This document shows, one piece after another, positions 21,381-30,864 of a stretch of DNA of 64,000 nucleotides; position 1 is the first letter of the stretch, and the number at the start of each line of letters is the position of its first letter. Both the position numbers and the translations under genes were made by a program. The DNA is from an uncultured Aquimarina sp. (GTDB lineage Bacteria; Bacteroidota; Bacteroidia; Flavobacteriales; Flavobacteriaceae), in contig NZ_CANMED010000005.1 in the NCBI RefSeq assembly GCF_947496855.1, positions 124,001-188,000 on the forward strand, in the 5' to 3' direction. A model generated the notes under the pieces. That model was given only the letters and a program-made list of their open reading frames with translations. It was not told where the DNA came from and ran no database searches.

Positions 21381-24300
21381 TTATCGTTTTAAAACTAAAA
21401 AGCCTTTTAGTTTCTTTAGAGAATTACTTTCGGAGATGTTAATAGCAAAGAAATAGGTGCCTTCTGGTAATTCACCACCTCCTAGATTGGTCAAACGATT
21501 AGCGTCTCCTCTGAAAACCCTTGATGTATTATTGTAACCAGAAATTTCGAATACCATATCTCCCCAACGATTGTAAATTGAAACCGTATTTTCTGGATAG
21601 TTTTCTATACCATCGATTTCCCAGAACTCATTTATTCCATCACCATCAGGAGAAAATCCATATTTAGTATCATCATCTATTAGAATTATTGGATTTTCTG
21701 TAGTAAAACGCTCCTCAGAACATCCGATAGCATCACCAACTAAATTGAATGGAATAATAGTCACAAAAACCTCAGTATTCTCAGGTAACTCAGAAAGTAA
21801 GTCAAAAGTCGTTGTATCCCCAACATCCTGATCATTGATAATATCTGTACCTCCAGAACTTGTACCAACTGTTAATCGATATCCTGTAGCATCAGAAACT
21901 GTATTCCAACTTATATCTGTGCTAACGGCCACACCAGTGGCTCCATTTGTTGGATCAGACAATATTGTACAACTAGGAAGAGTTGCTATAATTTCTGTAG
22001 TAAAACTTTCTTCTATACAACCTGTGGCATCCCCAACCGCGTTATAAGGAATAACGATTACAAAAATCTCAGTATTCTCAGGTAAATCAGTCGGCAAATC
22101 AAAAGTAGTTACATTACTAACATCCTGATTATTGATAATATCTGTACCTCCAGAACTTGTACCAACAGTTAATCGATATCCCGTAGCATTAGAAACAGAA
22201 TTCCAAGCTACATCTGTACCGACAGAAATATCTGTAGCGCCATCCAAAGGAATCGATAACGTAGTACAACTTGGAATTGTAGCTATAGTTTCTGTAGTAA
22301 AACTTTCTTCTGTACAACTTGTAGCATCACCAAACGCGTTATAAGGAATAACGGTTACAAAAATCTCAGTATTCTCAGGTAAATCAGTCGGCAAATCAAA
22401 TGTAGTAACATTACGAACATCCTGATTATTGATAATATCCGTACCTCCAGAACTTGTACCAACAGTTAATCGATATCCCGTAGCATCAGAAACAGAATTC
22501 CAAGCTACATCTGTACCAACAGAAATATCCGTAGCGCCATCCAAAGGAATTGATAACGTAGTACAACTTGGAATTGTAGCTATGGTTTCTGTAGTAAAAC
22601 TTTCTTCTGTACAACTTATAGCATCACCAACCGCGTTATAAGGAATAACGGTTACAAAAATCTCAGTATTCTCAGGTAAATCAGTCGGCAAATCAAAAGT
22701 GGTCATATTACCAACATCCTGATTATTGATAATATCTGTACCTCCAGAACTTGTACTAACCGTTAATCGATATCCCGTAGCATCAGAAACAGAATTCCAA
22801 GCTACATCTGTACCAACAGAAATATCCGTAGCGCCATCCAAAGGAATTGATAACCTAGTACAACTTGGAATTGTAGCTATGGTTTCTGTAGTAAAACTTT
22901 CTTCTGTACAACTTGTAGCATCACCAACCGCGTTATAAGGAATAACGGTTACAAAAATCTCAGTATTCTCAGGTAAATCAGTCGGCAAATCAAATGTAGT
23001 AACATTACGAACATCCTGATTATTGATAATATCCGTACCTCCAGAACTTGTACCAACAGTTAATCGATATCCCGTAGCATCAGAAACAGAATTCCAAGTT
23101 ATATCGGTATCAACAGAAATATCCATAGCACCATCCAAAGGAATCGATAAAATAGTACAACTTGGAATTGTGGCTATGGTTTCTGTAGTAAAACTTTCTT
23201 CTGAACATCCAGTAGCATCTCCAAAACTATTATAAGGAATTATGGTAACAAATATTTCTGTGCCTTCTGGTAAATCTGTTGGTATATCAAAAGCAGTTAC
23301 ATTATTAACATCTTGATTATTAATAATATCCGTTGCGCCAGAACTTGTACCAACCGTTAATCTATATCCATCAGCATTAAAACTACTATTCCAAGTTAAA
23401 TCAGTTCCTATCGAAACGTCTACAGTATTATCTAGTGGAACTGAAAGTGTTGTACAAGCTGGTGGATCATTTAACGTAGATTCTCCAGTTCTGAAACTTT
23501 CTTCTGTACATCCAATAGCGTCCCCTACGTCGTTATAAGGTATAATTGTTACGTAGAATGTTCTGTTCTCACTAAGATCGGTTGGAATATCATAGGTAGT
23601 TACATTTTCTACATCTATATTATTGGCAATTTCGATACCTCCTTGGGTAGTACCGACAGAAACTAAATAACCAGTTGCCCCATCTACACTATTCCAACTT
23701 AAATTTGTATCTATTGCTACATCTGTTGTTCCATTTAAAGGATCCAAAATAGTAGTACAAGAAGGCACTACAGGAATAAGCTCTGTAGTAAAACTTTCTT
23801 CCGCACACCCAGTTGCATTTCCCTCTTCGTTGTAAGGAGTTATAGTAACAAAAATTTCGATATCTTCTGGTAAGTCATTGGTTAAATCGTATGTAGTAAC
23901 ATTCCCGACATCTTCATTATTCAAAATATCGTTTCCGCCTGTAGAAGTGCCTATTGTTAAGAAATACCCATCGGCATCAGCAATTGACTCCCAAGAAATA
24001 TCAGTATCTATTATAACATCAGTTGCTCCAACTATAGGATCTGTTAAGCTTGTGCAATCTGGTACCGTAGGTGGGTTTGTCGATAAAGAAAATGTTTCGG
24101 CCACACAACCAGTAGCAGTACCTTCGTCATTTCTAGGCTCTATAAGAACTGTTACGCTAGTAGAACCGACAAGTTCATTCGCCGCAAATTCATAAGATTC
24201 TGTAGTAACAGTTGCATTAATTATTGTTCCGCTTGGTTGAAGTGTTATGGTAAGCACGTACTCAGTAGCATACAGTACAGAATCCCAAACAAGATTTGTA

Positions 24301-27300
24301 TTTATGGGTACATCAACATCACCGTCTTCAGGAGATGTTAGCAGTGTACATAAGGGTATAGGACAATCGCGAATGTCTCCAGTAAATGTCCATCCATAAG
24401 TATCAATCATAGATTGTCTTTCTTGGATACTATCACAATACAGAAGGGTTTCGGCACCAAGATTAATTCCTGAAGTTAGTGCTTGTTCTGACCAAGCAAT
24501 TAATGTACTATCATAATTTTCTCGAGTTAGAGCTGTATTATCCAACATATCTAACATGTTACTAACACTACTTATATTCCAATCGCCAAGAAACTGATCA
24601 AAAACAGCTGCATTTTCAAACATAGATTGCATGCTAACACTACCAATATTCCACATATTCATTTCCTGATTATAGCTACTAGCGTTTCTGAACATATAAT
24701 TCATATTCTGAACTCCGCTAACTCTCCAATTATTTAAAGTTTGATTAAAAGACGTGGCTCCATCAAACATATACTCCATCGTAACTACTCCTCTTACATT
24801 CCAACTACTAATTGCTTCATCAAAAGAAGTTGCTCCCCGAAACATTCCTTCCATGGTGGTTACTGAAGCAACATTCCAAGAATCCATTGCTTGGTTATAA
24901 GATGTAGCGTTTCTAAACATTTCTTCCATAGTAATTACAAAAGAAACATTCCACGTATCTATATTTTGATTAAAAGCTGAAGCTCCACTAAACATCTCTT
25001 GAGTATTCTGCAATTCTAAAGTATTCCAGGAATTTAATGGTTCGTCAAAAGCAATAGCTTCTTTAAACATAGCCTGCATATTCGTTACTACTCCAACGTC
25101 CCAAGGATTCAAGTTCTGATTAAAAGCTGAAGCCGTTTCAAACATAGAGGTCATAAGCGTTACAGAACTTACATCCCAATTATCCAATGGCTGATTAAAT
25201 ACAATTGCATCATTAAACATAAATGTCATATTAGCCACCGCACTTACATTCCAGTTATTTAAAGGTTGATCAAAACTTGAAGCATTGCTAAACATTTCTG
25301 ACATATTTACCACCGAATTTACATTCCAACTGTTCAACGGTTGATTGTATGAGCTTGCAGAACGAAACATGCGTTGCATAGAAACGACATTGGTTACATT
25401 CCAACTATCGATATTTTGATTAAAACTGCCTGCTGTGCTAAACATGGATGCCATAGTAGTTACATTAGAAACATTCCATTGATCTAGAGGTTGATCAAAT
25501 TGAGATGCGCGAGAAAACATGCTTTGCATAATTGTCACGTTAGAAACGTTCCAAGAATTCATTGGCTGATTATAGGTTACAGCTCTATCAAACATACTGT
25601 TCATATTCGTTACATTACCTACATCCCAACTATCTATATCTTGATTAAAAGCTTCCGCACTTTCAAACATGCTTTCCATATTAGTAACATTACCTACATC
25701 CCAATTACCCAGTGGTTGATTAAATAACTCGGCTCTGTTAAACATTCGTGCCATATTAGTAACATTAGAAACATTCCAAGAATTTAATGGAGAATTAAAA
25801 ACGTTCGTACCACTAAACATAGAAGACATAGTCGTAACGTTACTTACATCCCAACCATCCAAAGACTGATCGAAACTATTTGCAGTATTAAACATGTTAT
25901 TCATATTAGTAACATTGCTAACATCCCAATTATCTAGAGGTTGATTAAAAGCATATGCCTGATAAAACATATCACTCATATTGGTAACATTACTTACATC
26001 CCAATTATTAATATTAGAATTCATCAACTCTACTCTTCTAAACATACGTGATACATCAGTAACCTGAGTGAGATTAGGAACTTCTGTAGTGAGATATTCC
26101 ATATTTTCACAGAAATAGAATGCTTGTTGCATACTTTGCCATACTTGTGTTCCCCATTGATCAAGAGAAATTAACTTAAGGTTGTCCCTGTTCGAAGAAC
26201 CGTGAAATGGTGCAGCATAATCACCTATAATTGATAGTGTATAAATACCTGGAGCCAAATATGTATGAATAATGTCACTAGAAACATTGTTATTATATTG
26301 ACCATCACCCCAGTCAACTGAAAAATCATAGGTCAAATAACCCGGATATCCAGTATTAAGTTCTAATCTGTACTGATTCGTAGCTGTAGAACTATTATCT
26401 AAGTTTCTAGTATCTATTGTAATTTTAAAAGCCTCTGGACTATTCACCCAACTTTCAACTACGGTAAAACTGATTTCCGGGCAATCAGTAGCCGGTCCTT
26501 CATCGTTATATGGGACCACTGTAACATATACTATATCTCCTGGTGTAAACTCATTGGTAAAATCCAACCCTACGACATTACCAAAATCTTGATTATCATA
26601 TATTATTTGAGTAGTAGCCCCATTTTCTCTTCGGATACTTACTCTGTAACCCGTAGCGTTTGGTGCTGGAGCCCATCGTATATTAGAATTTGCAGGTACA
26701 TTAGTATCCCCATCTACTGGAGAAGTTATTTGAGTACAAAATACAAATGAACAGTTGACTATATCCCCGGTGATATTCCAGTTATGATTATCAATCAAAT
26801 CTTGCCTGGCATTCCTTCCATCACAATAATTTAGATTTGTTGCTCCAAGATTTACATTATCCAAAACATCTTGTCCTGCCCATCCAATCAATATGTTATC
26901 ATAATTTTCTTGAGAGACTCCACTATTAGATAACATGTTAGTCATATTGCTAACACCTAATATATCCCAAGTACCTAAATTCTGATCAAAGGCTGAAGCA
27001 CCGGAAAACATAGTACTCATATTAGTCGCTGAAGCTGTATTCCATCCACTGATATCTTGATTAAAAATCGAACTCGAAAACATACCTTGAAAATTTCCGA
27101 CGCTACTCACATCCCAATTATCAAGTGGTAAATTAAACTGTGAAGCCCTAAAAAACATTGCAGACATATTAGTTACGTTGTTAACATTCCAAGTATTCAA
27201 CGGCTGATTAAAAACAAGAGTTTCTTGAAACATACTCTGCATATTAGTTACGCTGCTTACGTTCCAACTGCTTATATCTTGATTAAAAACCAATGCCTCA

Positions 27301-28556
27301 AGAAACATACCTCTCATATTAGTAACATTACTTACATCCCAGCCACTAATATCCTGATTAAACTGTGAGTTTTCTCGAAACATATAGTTCATATCAGTAA
27401 CGTTGCTTACATCCCAGCGATCTAAGGGTTGATTATAAATTGCTCCCCAAATCCAACCATCAAACATGCTTGCCATATTAGTTACATTACTTACGTTCCA
27501 CTCATTTAAGGGATGATCGAAAGTTCTATGTCTATGAAACATAAATGACATATCAGTAACTTGGGATACATCCCAAGATTCTATGGGTTGATTAAATTGA
27601 GATTCTCTAAACATGGCAGCCATAGTTGTCACATTGCTCACATCCCAATTAGCAATAGGAAAATTGAAAGCAGAACCTTGAAACATTCCAGACATATCTG
27701 TCGTATTACTCACATTCCAATTATTCAACGGTCTACTATAATTACCAGTATATCTAAATGTGCCAGACATATTAGTAACTTGACTCACATCCCAATTATT
27801 GATATTTTGATTGAAGCTGCTCGTTTCAGAAAAAGTGTATTCCAAATTTAGTACTGAAGCTGTATTCCAATTATCTAGTGGTTCGTTAAACTGCCTTGCT
27901 CTGTGAAAAGTATATGACATATCCGTAACTGCGATAGTGTTCCAGTTATCTAATGGCCGATTAAATATTACAGCTTCGGTAAACATCCCCGAAATATCTG
28001 TTATAGTGCTTATATCCCAATTATTTACAATACCATTAAAAACACTACATTCTCGAAACATATTTTGAAGACTAGTTACTCTAGATAAATCAGGAGCATC
28101 AATTGCATCAAAATTCAAGTTTTCACACCCGAAGAATGCATTTTCCATGGTTTGCCATTCGATAATTCCCCATTCCAGAATCTCTATAATCTTTTGTCTA
28201 TCTCCAGAATCATTAAAATATATAGCCGGAAAATTACCGCTTATCATGACTGTATATGTCCCTGAAGTGTCATAGATATGTGTAATACCAGCTGTTACAC
28301 CCGTATCTGTAGAACCATCTCCCCAATCAACTGTATAATTATAAGTGTAGGCTGGATTTATTGGAATTGTAATTTCATTATCTGCAGAAGTACCTGGCCT
28401 TGTTGTATCCCAAATGGTAGTAAACTCTCCAACAAAACTAGTGGACTCAGATTCTTCAATAGTATAATTTAAGGAAAACCCATAAGATGCTGGGCTTATT
28501 AATAAACCAAAAATTAACAAATACAGTAAAGTACTCAGGTGTATTTTTTTTATCAT
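21381..28556 (-). CDS. Giant BspA-type leucine-rich-repeat surface protein with type B T9SS domain
   Basis: 2391 residues, signal peptide about 1-26. A PKD-like domain comes first, then a DUF285/BspA repeat array of roughly 16 units (about 155-560; WDVSNVTNM...MF pattern), a fibronectin-III-like unit (about 600-700), a second PKD-like domain (about 705-790), a second array of about 21 units (about 830-1355), nine tandem ~99-residue Fn3-like repeats beginning with Cys-Thr (about 1399-2289), and a gliding-motility-type C-terminal domain (CHU_C, PF13585; about 2300-2391, with SPDGDGINE and YNRWG motifs). BspA repeats in other bacteria mediate adhesion to host proteins or to other cells. It is expected on the cell surface via T9SS with help from the adjacent PorP/SprF protein. 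Substrate or partner is unknown. Confidence 0.9.
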   Translation of the reverse strand: MIKKIHLSTLLYLLIFGLLISPASYGFSLNYTIEESESTSFVGEFTTIWDTTRPGTSADNEITIPINPAYTYNYTVDWGDGSTDTGVTAGITHIYDTSGTYTVMISGNFPAIYFNDSGDRQKIIEILEWGIIEWQTMENAFFGCENLNFDAIDAPDLSRVTSLQNMFRECSVFNGIVNNWDISTITDISGMFTEAVIFNRPLDNWNTIAVTDMSYTFHRARQFNEPLDNWNTASVLNLEYTFSETSSFNQNINNWDVSQVTNMSGTFRYTGNYSRPLNNWNVSNTTDMSGMFQGSAFNFPIANWDVSNVTTMAAMFRESQFNQPIESWDVSQVTDMSFMFHRHRTFDHPLNEWNVSNVTNMASMFDGWIWGAIYNQPLDRWDVSNVTDMNYMFRENSQFNQDISGWDVSNVTNMRGMFLEALVFNQDISSWNVSSVTNMQSMFQETLVFNQPLNTWNVNNVTNMSAMFFRASQFNLPLDNWDVSSVGNFQGMFSSSIFNQDISGWNTASATNMSTMFSGASAFDQNLGTWDILGVSNMTNMLSNSGVSQENYDNILIGWAGQDVLDNVNLGATNLNYCDGRNARQDLIDNHNWNITGDIVNCSFVFCTQITSPVDGDTNVPANSNIRWAPAPNATGYRVSIRRENGATTQIIYDNQDFGNVVGLDFTNEFTPGDIVYVTVVPYNDEGPATDCPEISFTVVESWVNSPEAFKITIDTRNLDNSSTATNQYRLELNTGYPGYLTYDFSVDWGDGQYNNNVSSDIIHTYLAPGIYTLSIIGDYAAPFHGSSNRDNLKLISLDQWGTQVWQSMQQAFYFCENMEYLTTEVPNLTQVTDVSRMFRRVELMNSNINNWDVSNVTNMSDMFYQAYAFNQPLDNWDVSNVTNMNNMFNTANSFDQSLDGWDVSNVTTMSSMFSGTNVFNSPLNSWNVSNVTNMARMFNRAELFNQPLGNWDVGNVTNMESMFESAEAFNQDIDSWDVGNVTNMNSMFDRAVTYNQPMNSWNVSNVTIMQSMFSRASQFDQPLDQWNVSNVTTMASMFSTAGSFNQNIDSWNVTNVVSMQRMFRSASSYNQPLNSWNVNSVVNMSEMFSNASSFDQPLNNWNVSAVANMTFMFNDAIVFNQPLDNWDVSSVTLMTSMFETASAFNQNLNPWDVGVVTNMQAMFKEAIAFDEPLNSWNTLELQNTQEMFSGASAFNQNIDTWNVSFVITMEEMFRNATSYNQAMDSWNVASVTTMEGMFRGATSFDEAISSWNVRGVVTMEYMFDGATSFNQTLNNWRVSGVQNMNYMFRNASSYNQEMNMWNIGSVSMQSMFENAAVFDQFLGDWNISSVSNMLDMLDNTALTRENYDSTLIAWSEQALTSGINLGAETLLYCDSIQERQSMIDTYGWTFTGDIRDCPIPLCTLLTSPEDGDVDVPINTNLVWDSVLYATEYVLTITLQPSGTIINATVTTESYEFAANELVGSTSVTVLIEPRNDEGTATGCVAETFSLSTNPPTVPDCTSLTDPIVGATDVIIDTDISWESIADADGYFLTIGTSTGGNDILNNEDVGNVTTYDLTNDLPEDIEIFVTITPYNEEGNATGCAEESFTTELIPVVPSCTTILDPLNGTTDVAIDTNLSWNSVDGATGYLVSVGTTQGGIEIANNIDVENVTTYDIPTDLSENRTFYVTIIPYNDVGDAIGCTEESFRTGESTLNDPPACTTLSVPLDNTVDVSIGTDLTWNSSFNADGYRLTVGTSSGATDIINNQDVNNVTAFDIPTDLPEGTEIFVTIIPYNSFGDATGCSEESFTTETIATIPSCTILSIPLDGAMDISVDTDITWNSVSDATGYRLTVGTSSGGTDIINNQDVRNVTTFDLPTDLPENTEIFVTVIPYNAVGDATSCTEESFTTETIATIPSCTRLSIPLDGATDISVGTDVAWNSVSDATGYRLTVSTSSGGTDIINNQDVGNMTTFDLPTDLPENTEIFVTVIPYNAVGDAISCTEESFTTETIATIPSCTTLSIPLDGATDISVGTDVAWNSVSDATGYRLTVGTSSGGTDIINNQDVRNVTTFDLPTDLPENTEIFVTVIPYNAFGDATSCTEESFTTETIATIPSCTTLSIPLDGATDISVGTDVAWNSVSNATGYRLTVGTSSGGTDIINNQDVSNVTTFDLPTDLPENTEIFVIVIPYNAVGDATGCIEESFTTEIIATLPSCTILSDPTNGATGVAVSTDISWNTVSDATGYRLTVGTSSGGTDIINDQDVGDTTTFDLLSELPENTEVFVTIIPFNLVGDAIGCSEERFTTENPIILIDDDTKYGFSPDGDGINEFWEIDGIENYPENTVSIYNRWGDMVFEISGYNNTSRVFRGDANRLTNLGGGELPEGTYFFAINISESNSLKKLKGFLVLKR
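21675..24355 (-). repeat. Nine tandem Fn3-like repeats, core at 297-bp period
   Basis: Within the surface-protein gene the Cys-Thr-starting repeat units begin near 24353, 24056, 23762, 23456, 23159, 22862, 22565, 22268 and 21971. The four units spanning about 21972-23159 are nearly identical at the DNA level, including third codon positions, while the outer units are diverged. This indicates recent expansion or homogenisation of the centre of the array. Confidence 0.85.
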
Positions 28557-28639
28557 ATGAAATATTTAAAAATCAATTTTTCCCTGTAAACTGAACTAAA
28601 ATGAACATTCCCTTTATATTCATCTTTTATTTACATAGG

Positions 28640-28670
28640 CAAAACTAGGATTACCCAATATATAGGTCAA
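28640..28670 (-). promoter_or_regulatory. Bacteroidota-type promoter for the surface-protein/porP operon
   Basis: On the minus strand a TTG at 28670-28668 is followed after 20 nt by TAGTTTTG (28647-28640), matching the -33 TTG / -7 TAnnTTTG consensus. It lies 84 nt upstream of the start codon at 28556. Confidence 0.6.
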
Positions 28671-28769
28671 CCCTGAAAACCGTTGTTTTTCATTCTGCCT
28701 TCTTCAAAACTATGTATAAATGTTAGTGGAGACGTTTCAAATTATAATTTGAAACCTATAAATTGTGTT

Positions 28770-30395
28770 TTAAGCACTCTTTTTCCTGTATTCAGAAGGA
28801 GTAAGACCAACCAAATTTTTGAATGCCCTATTAAAAGAAGTTTTGCTTTTAAAACCAGCTTCATACCCAATTGCTACGATTTTATACTCTTCGTAATTGG
28901 GATTGTTCATTAATTTTTTAACTTCATTTATCCTATATAAGTTTAAAAAATTATTGAAATTCTTTTGAAAACATACATTCAGTACTTCAGAAATTTGAGG
29001 TATGTTCATATTTAATGCTTCAGCTAAATCAGATTGCTTCAAATCTTCATCCAGATATGGTTTTTGCTCTTCCATATACTGTAATATTCTTTCAGCATAA
29101 GCATCTCGATCTTCAGAGCTTAAGGAAGAATTTTGATATTTAGAAGAATTGTCTGATATCGATGTTAGTACAAGACTTTCATTATTTTTTTTCAGCACAG
29201 TATTAAGCTTAGCTCTAAGACTTTGGTTTTCATTTTCTAAAAGCTGCTTATATTGTATTAAGTCAGTGGATTGTTTTTTTAACGAAATCCTTCTGTTAAA
29301 AAAATATCCCCATACTCCCACAATAAGAATAACACATATTATAGAACCGTAAAAAATAATTTCTTTATTTTGTTTGGATAGTGATTTACTCTGTTCTTTT
29401 AAAAGAGCCGTCTGTTCTTCGAGTTCTCTTTCAGCAATAATACGTTTGCCTTCAGACAGCGTATTTAAATAAGAATTTCTTAGTCCCTGGTATTTTTTGT
29501 GTTCCTCTACACTCTTTTTCAACTCACCTTCTAATTCATAAGCTTTTGCAAGATATTCATGGACGTGCATTTCTAATTCTAGAAATTGATTATTAACCGC
29601 AATTTCTTGCGCAGTTGTAAGCATATGAATTGCCTCCGGAAGCTTATTAAGCCCTAAATATGAAACTCCTATATGCAAATGTGAATCAGCCCTACTTTCT
29701 ATAGATTCTTTTTCTGTTGTTAATTTTAAAGCTTGTTCTGCATAATTTATAGCTTCTTGGTATTTCTCTAATTTCACATAAGAATCTGCAATGTTATTTA
29801 ATGCTGTTATTTTTAGATCATTTCTAGAAAGCTTTGTAGCAAAACTATCTACTTTTTGACTATATACTAAAGATTCTTCATATTTCTTCTGATGTATCGC
29901 AGTAATACCCAAAGCATTATATGAAGCAATCAATACGCGCTCCGGATTTTCGTGAGTTTTGGCAAGTCTAATAACCTTCTTGAAGGTTTCTGAAGCTTTA
30001 TCATATTGCCCTAGATTATTATATATATTACCCAAATTAGCCAAAATAATAATTCTTATTTTAGAATCCTCAGGTAGTTCTTTTGCTATATCTAAGGCAC
30101 TAAGATATTTTTTAAGAGACTCATCATACACATCTATATTACTGTAATAAATACCTTGTCCTACAACGGCTAAAACTTCTTCTTCCAGAAGGTTGTATTC
30201 TCTCGCTAATAGCTGCAAAGAATCTACATATTTCTTATACAATTCAAAATCCCCTTTTCTATAAGTAATTTCTGATATCTTTTGCAACTCCTTTACTTTT
30301 TTGATCTTAATAGAATCACTATGGAAAGTCTGTGATTGTATCGTATTATAAAAACACATAATCGATATCAGAAAAAGTATTGAACACTTAAACAT
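28770..30395 (-). CDS. Membrane-anchored TPR protein with C-terminal AraC-type DNA-binding domain
   Basis: 541 residues. Signal-like segment 1-22, tetratricopeptide repeats across about 40-310, a predicted coiled stretch (310-345), one transmembrane helix (346-366), a second coiled stretch (370-405) and an AraC-type double helix-turn-helix at about 450-541 (IVAIGYEAGFKSKTSFNRAFKNLVGLTPSEYRKK). The topology puts the TPRs outside the cytoplasm and the DNA-binding domain inside, as in a one-component membrane regulator. It is the gene just upstream of the surface-protein operon, on the same strand but separated by a 213-nt gap with its own promoter, so a regulatory link is plausible but unproven. 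No histidine-kinase or receiver domain is present. Confidence 0.85.
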   Translation of the reverse strand: MFKCSILFLISIMCFYNTIQSQTFHSDSIKIKKVKELQKISEITYRKGDFELYKKYVDSLQLLAREYNLLEEEVLAVVGQGIYYSNIDVYDESLKKYLSALDIAKELPEDSKIRIIILANLGNIYNNLGQYDKASETFKKVIRLAKTHENPERVLIASYNALGITAIHQKKYEESLVYSQKVDSFATKLSRNDLKITALNNIADSYVKLEKYQEAINYAEQALKLTTEKESIESRADSHLHIGVSYLGLNKLPEAIHMLTTAQEIAVNNQFLELEMHVHEYLAKAYELEGELKKSVEEHKKYQGLRNSYLNTLSEGKRIIAERELEEQTALLKEQSKSLSKQNKEIIFYGSIICVILIVGVWGYFFNRRISLKKQSTDLIQYKQLLENENQSLRAKLNTVLKKNNESLVLTSISDNSSKYQNSSLSSEDRDAYAERILQYMEEQKPYLDEDLKQSDLAEALNMNIPQISEVLNVCFQKNFNNFLNLYRINEVKKLMNNPNYEEYKIVAIGYEAGFKSKTSFNRAFKNLVGLTPSEYRKKSA

Positions 30396-30864
30396 TAGAA
30401 CTATTTATAGTATAAATGGAGTGTAATATAAATAAAACTTATCTAAAATAGTAAACCTAACAGATTAGATACTACTTCAATTTATTAAGATGCTACTATA
30501 AATAATGATATCGTTCTAAATAAAAACAGTAACCATTTTAGAGTAAAAACATTCTATAAAACCAAACTCAACAAATATTTTTTTTATTAAAAATAGATTC
30601 TAAAACTATACATTCTAGCCCCTGATTTTCTTCTATAAATATTTAGAAAAAACTCATTAGTATGCTTGATTAACACATAAAGATCTTACTAAAAAAAACG
30701 TAATGTATTGATATCCAATTTCAAAAAACAGGAAACTCTTGTATTCTCTGTATACATTTCTTTTTACACATACATTAAATAAATTTATTTAATTCATAAT
30801 TTATATAAATAAAAATTTATTATTTAAAAATCAGATATTTGTCCTGTTCATAAAATAAGATAAG
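30396..30864. other. Divergent intergenic region between the AraC-type regulator and icd
   Basis: 469 nt of very AT-rich DNA between divergently transcribed genes. It must carry both promoters. A GATATTTG stretch close upstream of the icd start is one mismatch from the TAnnTTTG box. I see no ORF or strong hairpin. Confidence 0.5.

Noticed and set aside
21835..23235. Five plus-strand frames of about 70 codons at 297-bp spacing
   Set aside because: They are antisense shadows of the repeat units in the surface-protein gene; their regular spacing only reflects the repeats.
21972..24355. CRISPR-like regular repeats
   Set aside because: The period is 297 bp, repeats are coding, and there are no short repeat/spacer units. 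It is a protein repeat array.
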